Both the position numbers and the translations under genes were made by a program. A DNA stretch of 64,000 nucleotides, taken from positions 118,574,305 to 118,638,304 of the forward strand of contig CM056743.1 of NCBI GenBank assembly GCA_029851415.1, in the 5' to 3' direction. Positions within the stretch are counted from its first letter, which is position 1; each line of letters begins with the position of its first letter. The notes beneath the pieces are model-generated. The model searched no databases, was not told where the DNA came from, and saw only the letters and a program-made list of their open reading frames with translations. This DNA comes from Eretmocerus hayati (lineage: Eukaryota > Arthropoda > Insecta > Hymenoptera > Aphelinidae). Positions 12,301 through 24,729 of the stretch are shown piece by piece.

Positions 12301-12879
12301 CACTGTAAAAAAATTTTCCGAAAAACTTCAACCAGCTGGTTGTGGATTATCACAATCTGTCCGTGCGGTTCCTGCATATCAGGTTCCCTACGTGTGAGGG
12401 TCAGAACATGAAGGATGGTCATATGGATGAATAAGGATGGATGGAGGGGTGGACTGATGGACGATGGATCGATGGTCGATGGATGGATGATGGATGGGGT
12501 CGACAAATGGATCGAAGAATGGATGGTGGGTGGACGAATGGATGTATGGATGGAGTGATGGATGGTGGGTGGATGAATGGATGAATGGGTTATGAGTCCA
12601 TCTATCCATTTATCATTCATTCGTCCACCCACCACCCTTCTTCGATCCATTCATCGAACCTATCTATCGTCCATCCATCAACCATCCATCTATCCGTGTA
12701 TTCACCCATCCATCCACGCCAATTCACTCATCTATTCATCTATCCATCCATCCGCCCATCCACCCATCTACCCATCCATCACGGAATATAATTACTTGGA
12801 TGAGAATTCAATCAGTTGGTTGAAAATTCAACTAGCTGGTTGAAATTTTGGTTGAAAATTCAACCAATTTTTTACAGTG
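12301..12879. mobile_element. Foldback element with GATGG/CCATC palindromic core
   Basis: Terminal inverted repeats CACTGTAAAAAA (12301) and TTTTTTACAGTG (ending 12879) are followed inward by the AACCAGCTGGTTG-type motif on the left and several AACTAGCTGGTTGAAA/TTGAAAATTCAACCA copies on the right. The interior is a degenerate tetranucleotide array: GGATGGAT from about 12410 to 12597, then the complementary CATCCATC strand to about 12780. TA follows the right end, while the left flank reads AA, so a TA duplication is only suggestive. Confidence 0.7.
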
Positions 12880-13480
12880 TATATCAAAAACTCGCGGAGC
12901 ATAAGAGGGAATCAGATTTCAGGTAGGGCGAGTGGCTGACACTTTTTGATATTGCTTTGAATCCCGGCTAAAGACTGTACCAACTTGTATTAATTTTTCC
13001 TGAGCAAAAGAGTAACTGGCTCATCTGTGCAGATTCTTTCAAGGTTCTCACCCATCAATAATAATCAAGGTAGTATGAACCGTATTCATCCACTGGATCT
13101 TCTGAGGCCAAGAATTGAATTTGAGTTGAGAACTACAACATCAATACAGAGTGCTACAAATACTTTTCCGGCTTATGCAAATCAAATATCTCGTGATATT
13201 TTTAATCATTATCCCTCTGGTTTTTAAGGGTACAGTACCGACCCCCAAGCTTTGGGCTTTAGGTTTTTGTCACTGTTCTGCTTTCACTTATGAGCACAAG
13301 CGCGGGTATACTATGAAATAATTCTGCATTATACATATTTTGACTGAAACAGCTCGAACAACTTCAATACATATCCTAGGTCATTGCGTACTCTCTCCGA
13401 GCCCATTAAATTTTAATTAATCTCGGAGCCACTTCCACTGATGCTCCAGTGTGTATTTTCTAATGGATATATAATAAAGT
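12880..13480. other. Unassigned DNA
   Basis: AT-rich with no repeat boundary and no recognisable ORF. Confidence 0.5.
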
Positions 13481-13757
13481 CATGCCGAAATGACTTCAGT
13501 GAACTAGGGAGGTCGGATAGGTCCTCATCACTGAAGTTTCAGTGAGTATCACTCATGACTCAGTAGAACGATTCACAGTATTCCATATGATTCCAGCGCT
13601 TCAAGGGTTCATTTTTATTGCAGTTTGAGCGGGCAACGTTGCTAAAAATATGGTTTGCCAGGATTTTTATAGCACTGAATATTCATCAGTGATGCTCACT
13701 GAAACTTCACTGGCGAGGATCCGCCCAACCTCCAAGGTCACTGAAGTTCTAGCATGA
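13481..13757. mobile_element. MITE-like element with 75-bp inverted ends
   Basis: The left end (about 13481-13555) and the reverse complement of the right end (about 13687-13757) share roughly 80% identity by eye, including TCATGC, ACTTCAGTGA, GGAGGT, and GAAGTTTCAGTGAG. The interior is about 130 bp of unique sequence. Flanks show no clear target duplication. Confidence 0.65.
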
Positions 13758-14023
13758 CCACGGTGTATATTCACCGCAACTACGGCGTACATATGCTCTG
13801 AAGTCATCAGTGGTAGTAGCTTTAAAATTGAATTAACTTCAGCGATGCCTCACTGATAGACTCGGAGAAAGTATGGGCTGCGTAATCTGACCATGTCAAA
13901 GAGACGGTTTAGATGTTTCATGCGTATATAGACCTGTGCTCAATATTCTCATTTTCCGGTAATGGCGAGAGGACTAAAGTACACAGGCCAAACGGCGCGA
14001 AGAAGGAGTTCAGCTGCCGGCTG

Positions 14024-14392
14024 TGTCGGAGTTTCGTGCAAATCGGGGTTACACTTCTCGCAATGGTTTTTTCATCAACTGAGACCGGGTTGATTGCAAA
14101 TGACTCGGAATTGCTTCAGGAATGTGCCTCTAGTATGATCAGTGAGGGCATACGTCTCCATCTCCCTCAAAACTCGATGTAAGGTGCAAGGTCACGCTCT
14201 CTGCGAATCAAAATTAGAATATCTCGCGATTCATCGATTCCTCCTCAAGAGCGAGAGACGTTTATCCTCACAGATTGTACTAGAGGCACATTCCTGAAGC
14301 AATTTCGAGTCATTTGCGACCATCCCGGTCTCAATTGGGGTAAAAACCATCGCTTAAGTTATAAACCCCGTTTTTGCCGCGAGACTCCGACA
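14024..14392. mobile_element. Foldback element with arms of about 137 bp
   Basis: The arms run from TGTCGGAGT (14024) to about 14158, and from about 14254 to ACTCCGACA (14392). Shared blocks are AATGGTTTTT, TGAGACCGGG, AAATGACTCG, and TTGCTTCAGGAATGTGCC. The loop is about 95 bp. No ORF is of interest. Confidence 0.7.
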
Positions 14393-14814
14393 TGGCCTTA
14401 AGAGTCTTGAAAAGATCTCTAAGCGCCAAGATTCACCAAACTTATCCGGATAGCATGCGTATCAAGTTCATTACAGTCCTCTTGCCATCAGTAGTAGCGA
14501 GGAACCTCTGCCATGGATTTCATATAGCCATGCGGAATTCACAGTCCAGAACGTTTTTATTTTATAACGAGGATATTACGAGTGCTGATTTGTGCGATTG
14601 TAAAGGTTCTTTCTCACCTCTTAGTCCCAAATATGAGCTCTTCGCGTTGATGCTACCACTACCGTCACACTTCTCGTATCATGTAGCGCGGGCGCATTCC
14701 GTGATACGCCCGCAAACGTATGCAACTATGTGTAAGTGTGCTTTGCGGTGCGGAACGAGCAGACACTGGATTGAATTTCACCCGCGCCCTATTGAGCGCA
14801 CCAAGGACTCATAA
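14392..14814 (+). CDS. Unassigned ORF, 140 codons, doubtful
   Basis: The first ATG is in the last bases of the preceding foldback element, and the frame runs to a TAA at 14812-14814. The product has scattered cysteines and histidines but no family motif that I recognise. There is no visible promoter, and the start inside a repeat argues against a real gene. Chance openness is the likelier explanation. Confidence 0.12.
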   Translation: MALRVLKRSLSAKIHQTYPDSMRIKFITVLLPSVVARNLCHGFHIAMRNSQSRTFLFYNEDITSADLCDCKGSFSPLSPKYELFALMLPLPSHFSYHVARAHSVIRPQTYATMCKCALRCGTSRHWIEFHPRPIERTKDS

Positions 14815-15397
14815 TACTTACTTGTTGATATCTTCAACCCCGAATTGGGTCTCGTTGGAAGGAACGAACAACGGAGAGATTGGCGTTCGAAAACAGAAAT
14901 GAAACTTGGCGAACTTGGATCGTGAAACGAATCTCAAGACGGACTTGTATGAGCTAATAGAGTGTTTGCGCGAAAGGCAATTATAACTTTATAAAATAGC
15001 TATTATGTATTGATATTTAGTCTCCAGTATTGATACTGTAGTCAGTTCGCTCACTAATAATCGAAAACTGAATCAATTGTTGAACAAAAAATTTTAGATT
15101 GATCTAGAGGTTCTTAGGAAGCAAGACTGACAGAATCTACCTCATTCAGTCCAACTTTTTATTTCAGATTTCTTTCCTGGACTATCCGCACGACGACGCG
15201 GGCGAGTTACAAGTTTATTCACTATAGAATGAAAGAAATTGTTCGAAGGAGGTGGTCTGCACCCATTCACGTAACTCTTCTGGCAAACTCAAGAGAGTTA
15301 GTAATATTCATTTGTTCTTCGAACGCATAATGAAAAATGTTACCGGCGAATAGCTCCTCGCATTTTGGTGTCGCGCTTGGATTTCGTATCTTTGAAA
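14815..15397. other. Unassigned DNA
   Basis: No repeat, RNA gene or convincing ORF is seen. Confidence 0.45.
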
Positions 15398-17333
15398 TAC
15401 CATAAACCCGACTAAATGTGACCACCGGGCTGAATGTGTCCACTTTTGCCGAAACAGATTGTCAGCGTCATATTTTGATTTTCATAGTACCTACAGAATC
15501 TTGCCAGGGTTCATTTTAAAGCCTACAATCTTTACTTTTCCCATGAAGAAAATGCATGCCATGAAAGCGAACTCTATAGTCTCTTTTTTGATGTTGAAAG
15601 AGGTTGAAATATCAGAACAAAACTGCTGCACCGCTCAAACTTTTATCTGAACAAATAACTTAGAGCTGTGCTAGGCTTCCTGGTTTTTTTGGAAGTCGGT
15701 AATAATGTCCTCAAAATGGAAAGACGTTACCGACCAGGCTTGAGTGCGATGGTTATTTTAGAATGACCATTTTGAAGAGACATGGTCAAGTTCCTTCTGG
15801 ACCGGAGTGAATGCGTCCACCTGCCGCAAGTCGACTAAATTTGACCTCTCCAGGAAATTCTGGTAAATTCTGGTATCGATGGATGTGTCTACCTGCTGCA
15901 GATTGGCTAAATTTGGTTTATTCAGTAATTCTGGTAACTTTTGTCGACCGGGCTCCAGTGTTACGGTTGTTTGGAACAACCATTAGGAGAAGACACTATC
16001 GACTCCCGGTTTAACCGGGGTGGATGTGTCCACCTGTTGCAGGTCGGCTAGATATGGTCTATCTAGTAATTCTGTCAAGTTCTGTTCTCAAAATATTTTC
16101 AAATTCATCCTCGCAATCCTGGATCAATATCGACAGACAGATCTCTCAATCCTTGTTTGAATGTACATTCGCGAGACATATGTGCTGCATAAAAGTCACT
16201 GACAGCCCTGTCTAAAATACGCGAGTCATCTGAGAAACGATCTATTTGAAATGACTCACTTGAAGAGACTCATCTAAAATGAGTTATTCGAAAAATCCGA
16301 TTGGAAATGATATACTACGTCTTGAAATCGATGGCTCAGAGTAAAAACGAACTATCTGAAATCGTAAGACTTGAAAAGAACTATCTGTAAACGTCTGGTT
16401 AAAAGGAACTATTTGAAAATTTTTGGTTGAAAGGAATTATCTAAAAGTGTCTGTAAAAAGAACTATCTATAAATTTTTGTCTGAAAGGAACTATCTGGAC
16501 TCGTAAGAGTCGAAAGGAACTATCTGTATTTGTCTGGTTTAAAAGGAACTATTCGAATTTGTCTGATTTAAAAGGAACTATCTGAAAATTTTTGTTTTAG
16601 AAAGGAACTACCTGTGAATTTCTGGTTTTAAAGGAACTATCTGTAAATTTTTGGTTTCTTTCAAACCAGAAATTCACAGATATTTCCTTCCTAAAACAAA
16701 AATTTGCAGATAGTTTCTTTCAAATCAAACGAATTCAGATAGTTCCTTTTAGCCAAAAATTTATAGATAGTTCGTTTCTAAAACAGAAATTTTCAGATAG
16801 TTCCTTCAGACAAACCCAGATAGATCATTTCAAGTAAACATTTTTAGATAGTTCCTTTTACAATAATTTTTGGATAGTTCCTTTCAAGTCTTACGTTTTC
16901 AGATAGTTCCTTTTTACTCTGGACCATCGAAATATCAGAAAAGAAATCTGCATGATACGTTGACTGTTGTAAAGATCTTGAAGTCTTCCTAATCAGTCAA
17001 TTTAAGGAAGTAATTTCAATTGGATCATTTCGCACTAAGAAGTCATTCAGTTACGGAAAAGCTTGTTAGAGATACCTCAATGTACATACGATCTGTGCGC
17101 TTTCGACTCGAGGCATAGGTGGAAACATCCACCCCTGTCGACGGGGTGAATGTATCCACCCTGTCTTTTGCAATTTTTGAAAAACCACGGGGTCAAAATC
17201 AAAATCTTACACCGAGACTTCGTAGCTGAGCTCAACTCAAAATTTCACCACCCCTACATTCTGTTTCGGTATGAATAAGACCAAGAAAATCATAGTGGTC
17301 CAAAGTGGGCCACATTCGCCCCGGTCTGCGGTG
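15398..17333. mobile_element. Old, expanded Tc1/mariner-like MITE relative
   Basis: The left end TACCATAAACCC...ATGTGACCAC and right end GTGGGCCACATTC...CCCCGGTCTGCGG are degenerate versions of the inverted ends of the young element at 62243-63192. The inner flanks are homologous too: about 15440-15610 matches about 62250-62440, and about 17110-17330 matches about 62960-63190. This copy is about 1.9 kb against 0.95 kb. The extra DNA is a three-unit tandem repeat (about 15800-16085, each with GTGTCCACCTG-CTGCAG-type cores) and a nested palindromic minisatellite. Confidence 0.7.
16326..16931. repeat. Palindromic minisatellite (AAAGGAACTATCTG units)
   Basis: About ten units of roughly 28-31 bp with the core GAAAGGAACTATCTG run on the plus strand to about 16656. 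About eight units then run as the reverse complement (CAGATAGTTCCTTTC) to about 16915. The outermost flanks also pair (ATCGATGG...AGAGTAAAAA versus TTTTTACTCTGG...CCATCGA), so the whole is one inverted repeat centred near 16645-16660. Confidence 0.85.
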
Positions 17334-19234
17334 GTATTTTTCTGAGAAGAGAGTGATCCAGCTTGTAGAATTTTTTGAAAATTCCAGTTTCGTGCAAAAT
17401 TGTTTCCAAGATAAAGATTTTTCTGACAACCAAAAGCACAAATCGAGAAGGATCTCATGCAAAACGCCCCATTTGCCCAATCCCTGGTCTCGTCGAAGCC
17501 CATCTATGACTGCTCGAAACTGAACAGAGCTATCCGTGCACGGAGTTGTGCAAAGAGGCGGGATATAGTCGATAAAGTTGGTGAGGAGCTTTTGCCTGGG
17601 TAGTGGGTTAGCAGAGGTGCGTCCACGTCTGTGGCTAATTATTAATCTCCGGCGGGCTCGACCCGATTAGGCCACACCCGTTGGGTTCGTGGTATAGAGA
17701 CTGCTTACGCAAAGGGTGAAAATATGTATAGCTCTCTTGGGAGAGCTGACGAGAGTGCTGCATTAACTGTACGCACGCCCGCGTATCGGACGATTTGTCG
17801 AGGTTCCTAGGAGCGCAACCTGCATTTTGAGAACACTGTTATTATTCACGGTTCGTTTTCGGGCTCAAATTTCGCTATCCATAATGCTTTCTTGTCTTTT
17901 TCTTGTAAAAATATAGGCTGAGAAGTATGTGAGGAGTATTATTTCGGAGCTGTATCGTCAATAAAATTTTGCGGGTTCACGTAGCACCTGCGTTAATCAT
18001 CGCAACCCAATTGCGAAATACTGAAATTTGCCGCAGAGCCAAGAAACTGGTACGTAGTATTCATAGCTTCTTAAAAAATACTTGGGCCCAAGTCTTCGAA
18101 CGATGTTGTAAATCATTATCGACCCAAAAAATCTTTCAAAAGAGAATGACTGTAAAATTTAAGAAGTTTACATGAATTATAGCTGCGACAACTGGCAGGC
18201 TGGTCAGCGCAGCCCATCCTGAAGACTATTCATCATTGAAACTGTGAGAGGCTCTGGTAAAAAATTATTTCCGTGCAAAATCTTCTGCAATGGGCATCTA
18301 AATTTTAGGAGCAAATACAATATTCATTATTGAAGCTCGTTTCATCACATTATTTATTTAATACTTTGCGCTAGAATTCCTACAGAGTTTTTATCTCAGG
18401 AGACCATAATCACCCAAGTCATCAGAATCGATACTGGTGTGATCCCTCTTATTAATCCGCAGGCTAATCGAGAAGTTGGCGTATCTCGAATTTTTTGATA
18501 TCTCATTATTGCGTGGAGATGAGAATGGTTATGTTTGTGTCTGACAATATGTTTATGTTTTGATTTTAATTTGCAATGTTTTTGTTGTGATGAAGATTTC
18601 AGGTTCAGTTTCGGGAAATCGACGGGAAAAATTAATCAATCGATCGTGAACGATCAAACTTTCGAGAAAAATTCTATAATCAGTGGACTTTTGAAAAAAA
18701 AAAAAAAAAAAAAAACGAACCATGAAAGGGCATGTCTCAATGGATGGTGTATCTTATCTTGATGCAATGAATTATCATTGTGCTGCGTGCAACGATCAAA
18801 CGAGGTGAAAAATTGTAGAGTTAAGAAAAGTCTGATGATCCTCTCAATCATGATACATTCTTTCGAGTCTCTGCCCGTCAATTTCTCCATGATTCGAATT
18901 TCTATTTTGAGGATGATCATGAGAAAAACTTGGTCGTACTTTCATAAGCATTTATCACCAAACATGGCAATGAAAATGGAGCACAATACGACGCTCATCC
19001 AACCTTTTTTCCCATCACTTATATATTTATTAGAAAACGCTGGACTTCAGCAGCTAAGCTGCTTCTGACTTACTTGATTCAAAAAAGTGGGCGAAAGAAG
19101 CAAGAATCTAATCATTTACTGATGTTACCTGATAATTGTGCGCGTGAACTGGGCGAATACACTTACGAAATCAGAGTTCTGGGATCGATTCGATTTAGGC
19201 TGTTTGGAGTGCTTAGGCCGAAGATATAAGGTCA
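17334..19234. other. Unassigned DNA with an A22 run
   Basis: An A-run of about 22 lies near 18694-18715. Short ORFs (66-96 codons) show no motif. No repeat boundary is seen. Confidence 0.45.
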
Positions 19235-20178
19235 GTGTACCCAACTTGCCCCCATTAAGCCATTTTCTTAATAACTTCGGACCATCTCCATATTTTCCAA
19301 CGAACCTTAACTCATTTTAAAGCTTGTCTTAAGACCTTCAAAATAAGTTGAGGTACATTCAATTTGAACCAACTGGAGCCAAACTGTTTGAATTCTCCTA
19401 AAAGGTGGTTTTTGAGAGTTTACAAAAGTGTGTACCCAACTTGCCCCCATTAAGCCTTTTTCTTAATAACTTCGGTTTACTTCAACGATTTTCAACGTGC
19501 TTTAGCTCATTTTGAAGCTTGTTTAATACCTTTAAACTGCATTGAGCTACGTCCAATTTGGATCAATTGGAACCGAACTATCTCAATTCTTCCGAAATAA
19601 ATGATGTAAGTCGGCGATAAAGTGTTTTTATCGCCGTGCACGCACAATTGGAGCTTTTCGGTGGTTTGAAACACTATTTCTGACCCATTTTGACGTGATA
19701 AACGCGTTCTGAGTGGTAAAAAAAGTCGCTCTGCACGCCCTTTCGAGATAAACGTATGGGGGCATGTTAGGTACACTCCGATGTTGGCATCCTTGTTTAC
19801 AAATCGTCTCCGTGTTTTGCACATAAAACAGCTCCATATTCAAATTTTGCAATTTTTGAAAATGGATTTTGAAGGTCTTGAAACAAGGAATCGAATGCGC
19901 TAAGATACGTCAAAATTGGTTGAACTCAAAGAATTTGGCGCCGATTTTACTGTACGCAATTCCCTCGGCGCTTTCTTAGCTAAGCAATCACGAAGAATAG
20001 AAAAATCACTTTAGATTTTCTGGAGAACGCAAGATTGATTCGGGGTCGATGCAAACTACTTACTTTTTCATATTTCAACATAACAAACGTGAAAAAAAAT
20101 TGCCGGGAGGCCAAGGAGTGCCCATCCCCGAGATCGGCATATGGGGGCAAGTTGGGTACAGAGGCAAGTTGGATACAC
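19235..20178. mobile_element. Repeat element bounded by GTGTACCCAACTTG motifs
   Basis: The motif GTGTACCCAACTTGCCCCCA occurs on the plus strand at 19235 and 19430, and inverted at 19756-19776 and 20141-20160. A further inverted variant, CAAGTTGGATACAC, ends at 20178. The two plus copies head 195-bp tandem units (shared TTAATAACTTCGG, CTCATTTT-AAGCTTG, and CCTTCAAA-blocks). Parts of the right half (for example about 19860-19920) resemble the left units in inverted orientation. It looks like a non-autonomous DNA transposon with duplicated inverted ends. No transposase is seen. Confidence 0.6.
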
Positions 20179-22207
20179 TTCCTTATTTCTCTTTTTGGTG
20201 AGTAAAAGGAAGTGGACTGAAAGTTACGAACGATGCAAATTTGCAGATCGAATGAACCACTAAAGTGTCTTGAAATTTTGAGCTCTTGATCAAGGTAATA
20301 AGCTTTTGCCTCAGAATTTATCATCATTCAGGCATCTTAAGCCAAACAGAAAGAAATCTAATGAAACTCAATCAATATTAATTGTATGATGAATGGTTTT
20401 GATGCCTTTACTAAAATTTTGAAATTTGGGGACCAGCGCGCTTGCGCGCGTGAAGAGTTTCTAGTATAGTTTATGCTGTGATTAACCCAAGTGCATGCAA
20501 ACTGGAAATGACTGATAGAATTCCCGAAACCAATTTTGAATACATCTCTATTAGATTACTTAGGGAATTTTCCTTCCCCAAAGTATTCAAGCTACTATTC
20601 TTGTCTAAGCTACTTCCAATTTCTCCCACGCTCTTGTCTGCCATCAACAAGCGTCTCTGCGGCGAGCGGCAAGCTCAAAAGGTTTAATATATCTATTTAT
20701 GATGTGGCCGGAAATAGAGTGGCGGTGGCGAATTAGTCGCGCGATTACGATAATTGCACCGATGGAAAGTGCCGACTGCACAGTCAGAGCTCTTGTATAC
20801 AGGACACATAGGCACATATACCCGCGTAGTGTGTACAGCGGGCTATCAATGTTTTCCTGCATGTAACTTCGTATTGCGCTCAAGCTCGGGACACGCTTTT
20901 AGTGCCGGACCAAGTTTGCGCGAGTTCATATATGGACACAACATTGGTGTAGTGAATGTGCTTAGGATCTATACTGGTACAGAGATTTGCAATTTCTTTA
21001 GCGATTTAGGAGTGCAAGTATGTTGGGGATTTAGCAGAGTGTATGAGACTCGCGAATCGCTCGTAGAACTGTCTGATTTTACAAGCTCCGGAATATGCCT
21101 CGCCTTTTTCAATATATAAAGCCTAAACAATCTGTGCAAAATAGCATTGCACGCATAGGAATTTTGAAGATTCCAACAGACTCTTACAGTTCGCCGAAGA
21201 GTCTCGATACGGTTTTAATAAAAGGTGTATATGCCGTAATATACCTAGAGCGATTTATTCACGGTAATTCATGAACTGGACGACGAGTCGTAGTTTCATG
21301 GAACAGGTGCGATCTAATGGCGAGGTCTTGTTGTGTACACGAGTGGAAGGTTTCATTTTGTGAGGAGAGGAGAAGGTTAGAATTAATCTATCGACAAGAG
21401 CTGGGCCCATTAGGAAGATGCCGAAGAAAAATTCATCCGGCTCCGGCGGTTACGTGTTTAGCAGCGGCGGCGGAGATGAGAACGTGCATGGCCTCCGCAT
21501 CTCCTCGGATGACTCTCGGACCCGTGTAAATTGATATCTTGCCGAGACTAATGGTCTCTTCTCGAGCCTCGTCACGATACTTATCATCGAATCCGCGTTT
21601 TACCATTACCCTTCCACGCCATGGCCCCTCAATCGTCCAGCCGGCATTCCTGTTCTTTACCTTTTGCCTTTTAACGCTAACCGCCTTATTTCCTTGCTAT
21701 ACACGTGCACGGTATTTATTGGTTATGAAATAGCTTCAAAATACCCTCGAGATCTCTGAATATCTTTCTTCCCTTCTAACTACTCCTCCTTCGTCCGTTC
21801 GTTCCTTATACTGTTGAGGATTCGCTTTAATTAGACAGATTCATTATTTTATCGATGGCGCTGAGCTGTTCCGAGTGTCCAATTCGTTTGCAATAATTGG
21901 GAAGTTTGCAATTTTATATCAAAGTCGAATCCATTGCACAGGAATCAAGTTAACATCTGCAAGTATCCTGTTTTGTGGAAAGCACACTATGATTCCTCCG
22001 ATCGTAATCGAGTCAAATTACAAGGGACAAGAGGTTTACTTGAGAAAGTACTGCACCAGTGGAGTGGGGAATTTTTCTACCTGAACAGAATCACGTGATG
22101 ACTATTCTAATTGTTGGGTTACGATCGATTGAAGCGCCCGGTAAATTTTTGGAAGCCCAGCAGTCGCGGTTCTGGTAATATGAATCGACAAAATTTGACA
22201 TTCTGTC
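20179..22207. other. Unassigned DNA
   Basis: GC-richer patches near 20640-20950 and 21400-21700 contain ORFs up to 121 codons (20754-21119) without recognisable domains. No splice-supported gene model can be drawn. Confidence 0.4.
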
Positions 22208-24497
22208 TTAAGGGGGTTCGGAAGCTCTACTTTTACCGACCTAGGGTACCGCATGTGAGCTGGGACTAGTGACTAAAACATGACTATATAACGTCAAATC
22301 ACAGACGTCCATCTCAGATATTCGACTGCCAAACATAAATAGAGATGAGCCAGTTATTCATCCCTGTGACCGCCCTGGTGCCTTGACATGAACTTCTCTG
22401 CCCCTTATTATACGCAGAAGTGTGTATTTTCGAGAGGCAGATATTTTGAAGGAAATCATGGTTGGAGAGTTTATACAGAGGAATAATGAATGAATTCTAT
22501 TCTTCCGGTACTCCTATGTTCTCCTAGGCATTTATATGCTATCATAAGCATTTCCTATGCATAGGTGGAGATTTACATTTCTAAGTGTGATACTGCAGCG
22601 TACTGTTGAAATTACACTTTGATTGCTGTTTATACACATCCTTCACACAAATACACTTTGAATGTGCATCTTGGTGTGCCTAGATGTGTATTTTAGGTCA
22701 TCATCTTGCATTTCGTATGCACCAAAGAGGTAGGTGCATTTGTTATGCAGTGAAGTAGACACAACAGACGGCTAAATCAGGACATCTAAAATTTGAGCGG
22801 AGGAAAGGCCAACATTAGTAGGATCCAAATAGACATCTCAAAACTATTTAATCTTCATTTCTGCTCAACTTGGCTGTAAACTATATCAAAATCCATACTT
22901 GATCCAAAAAGATTCCACCAAACTCAACACACGAAGAGCAAATTTCAGTTATCCTTAAGTATTTTATAGATTTCCTCTAATAGACAAAATTTCCATGAAA
23001 GTCACAAATTCTGTTTAATTTACGAGTTCAGAAATTATTTGATACCTCAAAAATGCCATAATTGAGGATCCGCTGGTATTGGAAAAACAGTTGACTTCGA
23101 ACATGAAATTGAGCTGGTTTCCATCGACGGAGCGTGCCATCGTCAACAAAAAAATATCTGGGAGTGTGAAATAGATAAAATTCAGAAATAGGATTCAGTC
23201 CTCATAATTTTACAGAAAAGAGTCCTGCATTATTTTTGGACTCTTATATTGTTAGAATCTGGAAAGTGTAAATTATTAGATATGATTTTCTCACAAATTC
23301 CTGCAAAGGCCTAATAATCTGGATTAGAGATGTGAATCTTACACAATCTGGGCATTTAGAAAATGTATGATCACTTAATACCATTAGTATTAGAGAAAAT
23401 AGGAGACAAATAGGTCAGCTGACTTTAAGGAACCACCTATGTGAGGCCAAGAGTCGACATGAGTAATTGAGTTCTGCATGCATTTGGATTCAAAATTTTG
23501 CTTCAGTCTTTCTTGACAATTGTCTATACAAATGAGGTCAAAGGTATGATTTAAAATTCATATGATTCATAAAAGCTGAAAGAATTCAATTCTACAACTT
23601 GTGTAGTATATAACTTGATGATCAAGGTTGGGAATGTTTTCGTGATGAATAACAAAAAACGATGAAGCTTATTACATAAAACAACAATCGGGCAAAACTC
23701 ACCATTCATAGGCAGTTCAGAGTATGAATCAAATGTCCAACTCACTGTACTCTTTCCGAGTAAACATGCAGGATGTCGCAAATTGTTCAATCAGACAGCC
23801 ACCCCACGTGGACCTTAAAATCATCCTAGGATGGCCCAGAACTGTTCAAAAAATTGCCACAAGTCTCTACTAATATTCCAAGAAGTGCAGATAGTTTACC
23901 AGAAGCTCTGGATGAGTTTCGAGCCTGAGCGTAGTACTTTGTTTGAACTGACGAGGTCCTCGAAATAACAAAAAATCAAGAAAATGTCTTTATTGACAAC
24001 TCAAACCGATTCTATTAGAAAGACCATAATTTTTATGAACTATTGAATCCAAAAACTTCTGGTTTAGGCCTGATCCACAAAAAAAACATGGAAAATTGGA
24101 AATGTTGACGTCTAGCCCGATTGAAAGATATAGGAAAAGCAGCCGACTTATAACCTCGCATATGAGTTAAATATACGTCCTAGCTAGTCGGTTTTAGGCA
24201 CGTTCATGATGAGAACCAGATCTACATCCTGATAAATTCTCAGAACGATTCTTTTTGATTTGGAGGAAAACAATGGTACCGGAATACGCCAATCACTACC
24301 TTGGAGACTTCGGTACCATGCCATTTCTTCAAAACTAAATAAACTGCCCTGGATATTTAGGAGAAGATAGATCTGATCCTTGCAGAGATGTCTACATACG
24401 AGTTTTTCCAAACAATTCGATATTTGACGAGCAAAAAATTTTTCCGTGATGAGACCTGAGGTCGGTAAAGGTAGAGCTTCAGCATCCCCTTGATCTT
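22208..24497. mobile_element. Putative DNA transposon relic with about 40-bp inverted ends
   Basis: AAGGGGGTTCGGAAGCTCTA followed by TTTTACCGACCT (about 22210-22245) is mirrored by AGGTCGGTAAAGGTAGAGCT and CCCCTTG (about 24450-24497). About 34 of 43 positions match by eye. The 2.2-kb interior is AT-rich with no transposase ORF. Target duplication is not evident, so the two ends could also belong to two separate elements. Confidence 0.45.
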
Positions 24498-24529
24498 GAC
24501 ATATTTGTGACTTCATGTCTCACTAGCGT

Positions 24530-24650
24530 TTTTGCATTACTCGCTACCGCTCGTTCGGCTTGTAAATGTTCTTGATAAGTCATAGGCACCAGAAATGCTT
24601 CTATAGTTCAATAAGAATAGTTGTAAAATAATGATTGCTGATCAATTCAA
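24530..24650 (+). repeat. Dispersed repeat, copy 1
   Basis: This block (TCGCTACCRCTCG, GGCTTGTAAATG, TCTTGATRAGTCA, GCACCAG/GCCCCTGG) recurs in direct orientation at about 60785-60910 with roughly 70-75% identity by eye. Its family is unknown. Confidence 0.55.
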
Positions 24651-24729
24651 GGTGTCTAAAAAAAGTTTTAAAATAGTTCGCAAAATTGGTATTATGTCAA
24701 ATTATACTGGCTAATGGTGGAGATATAAC

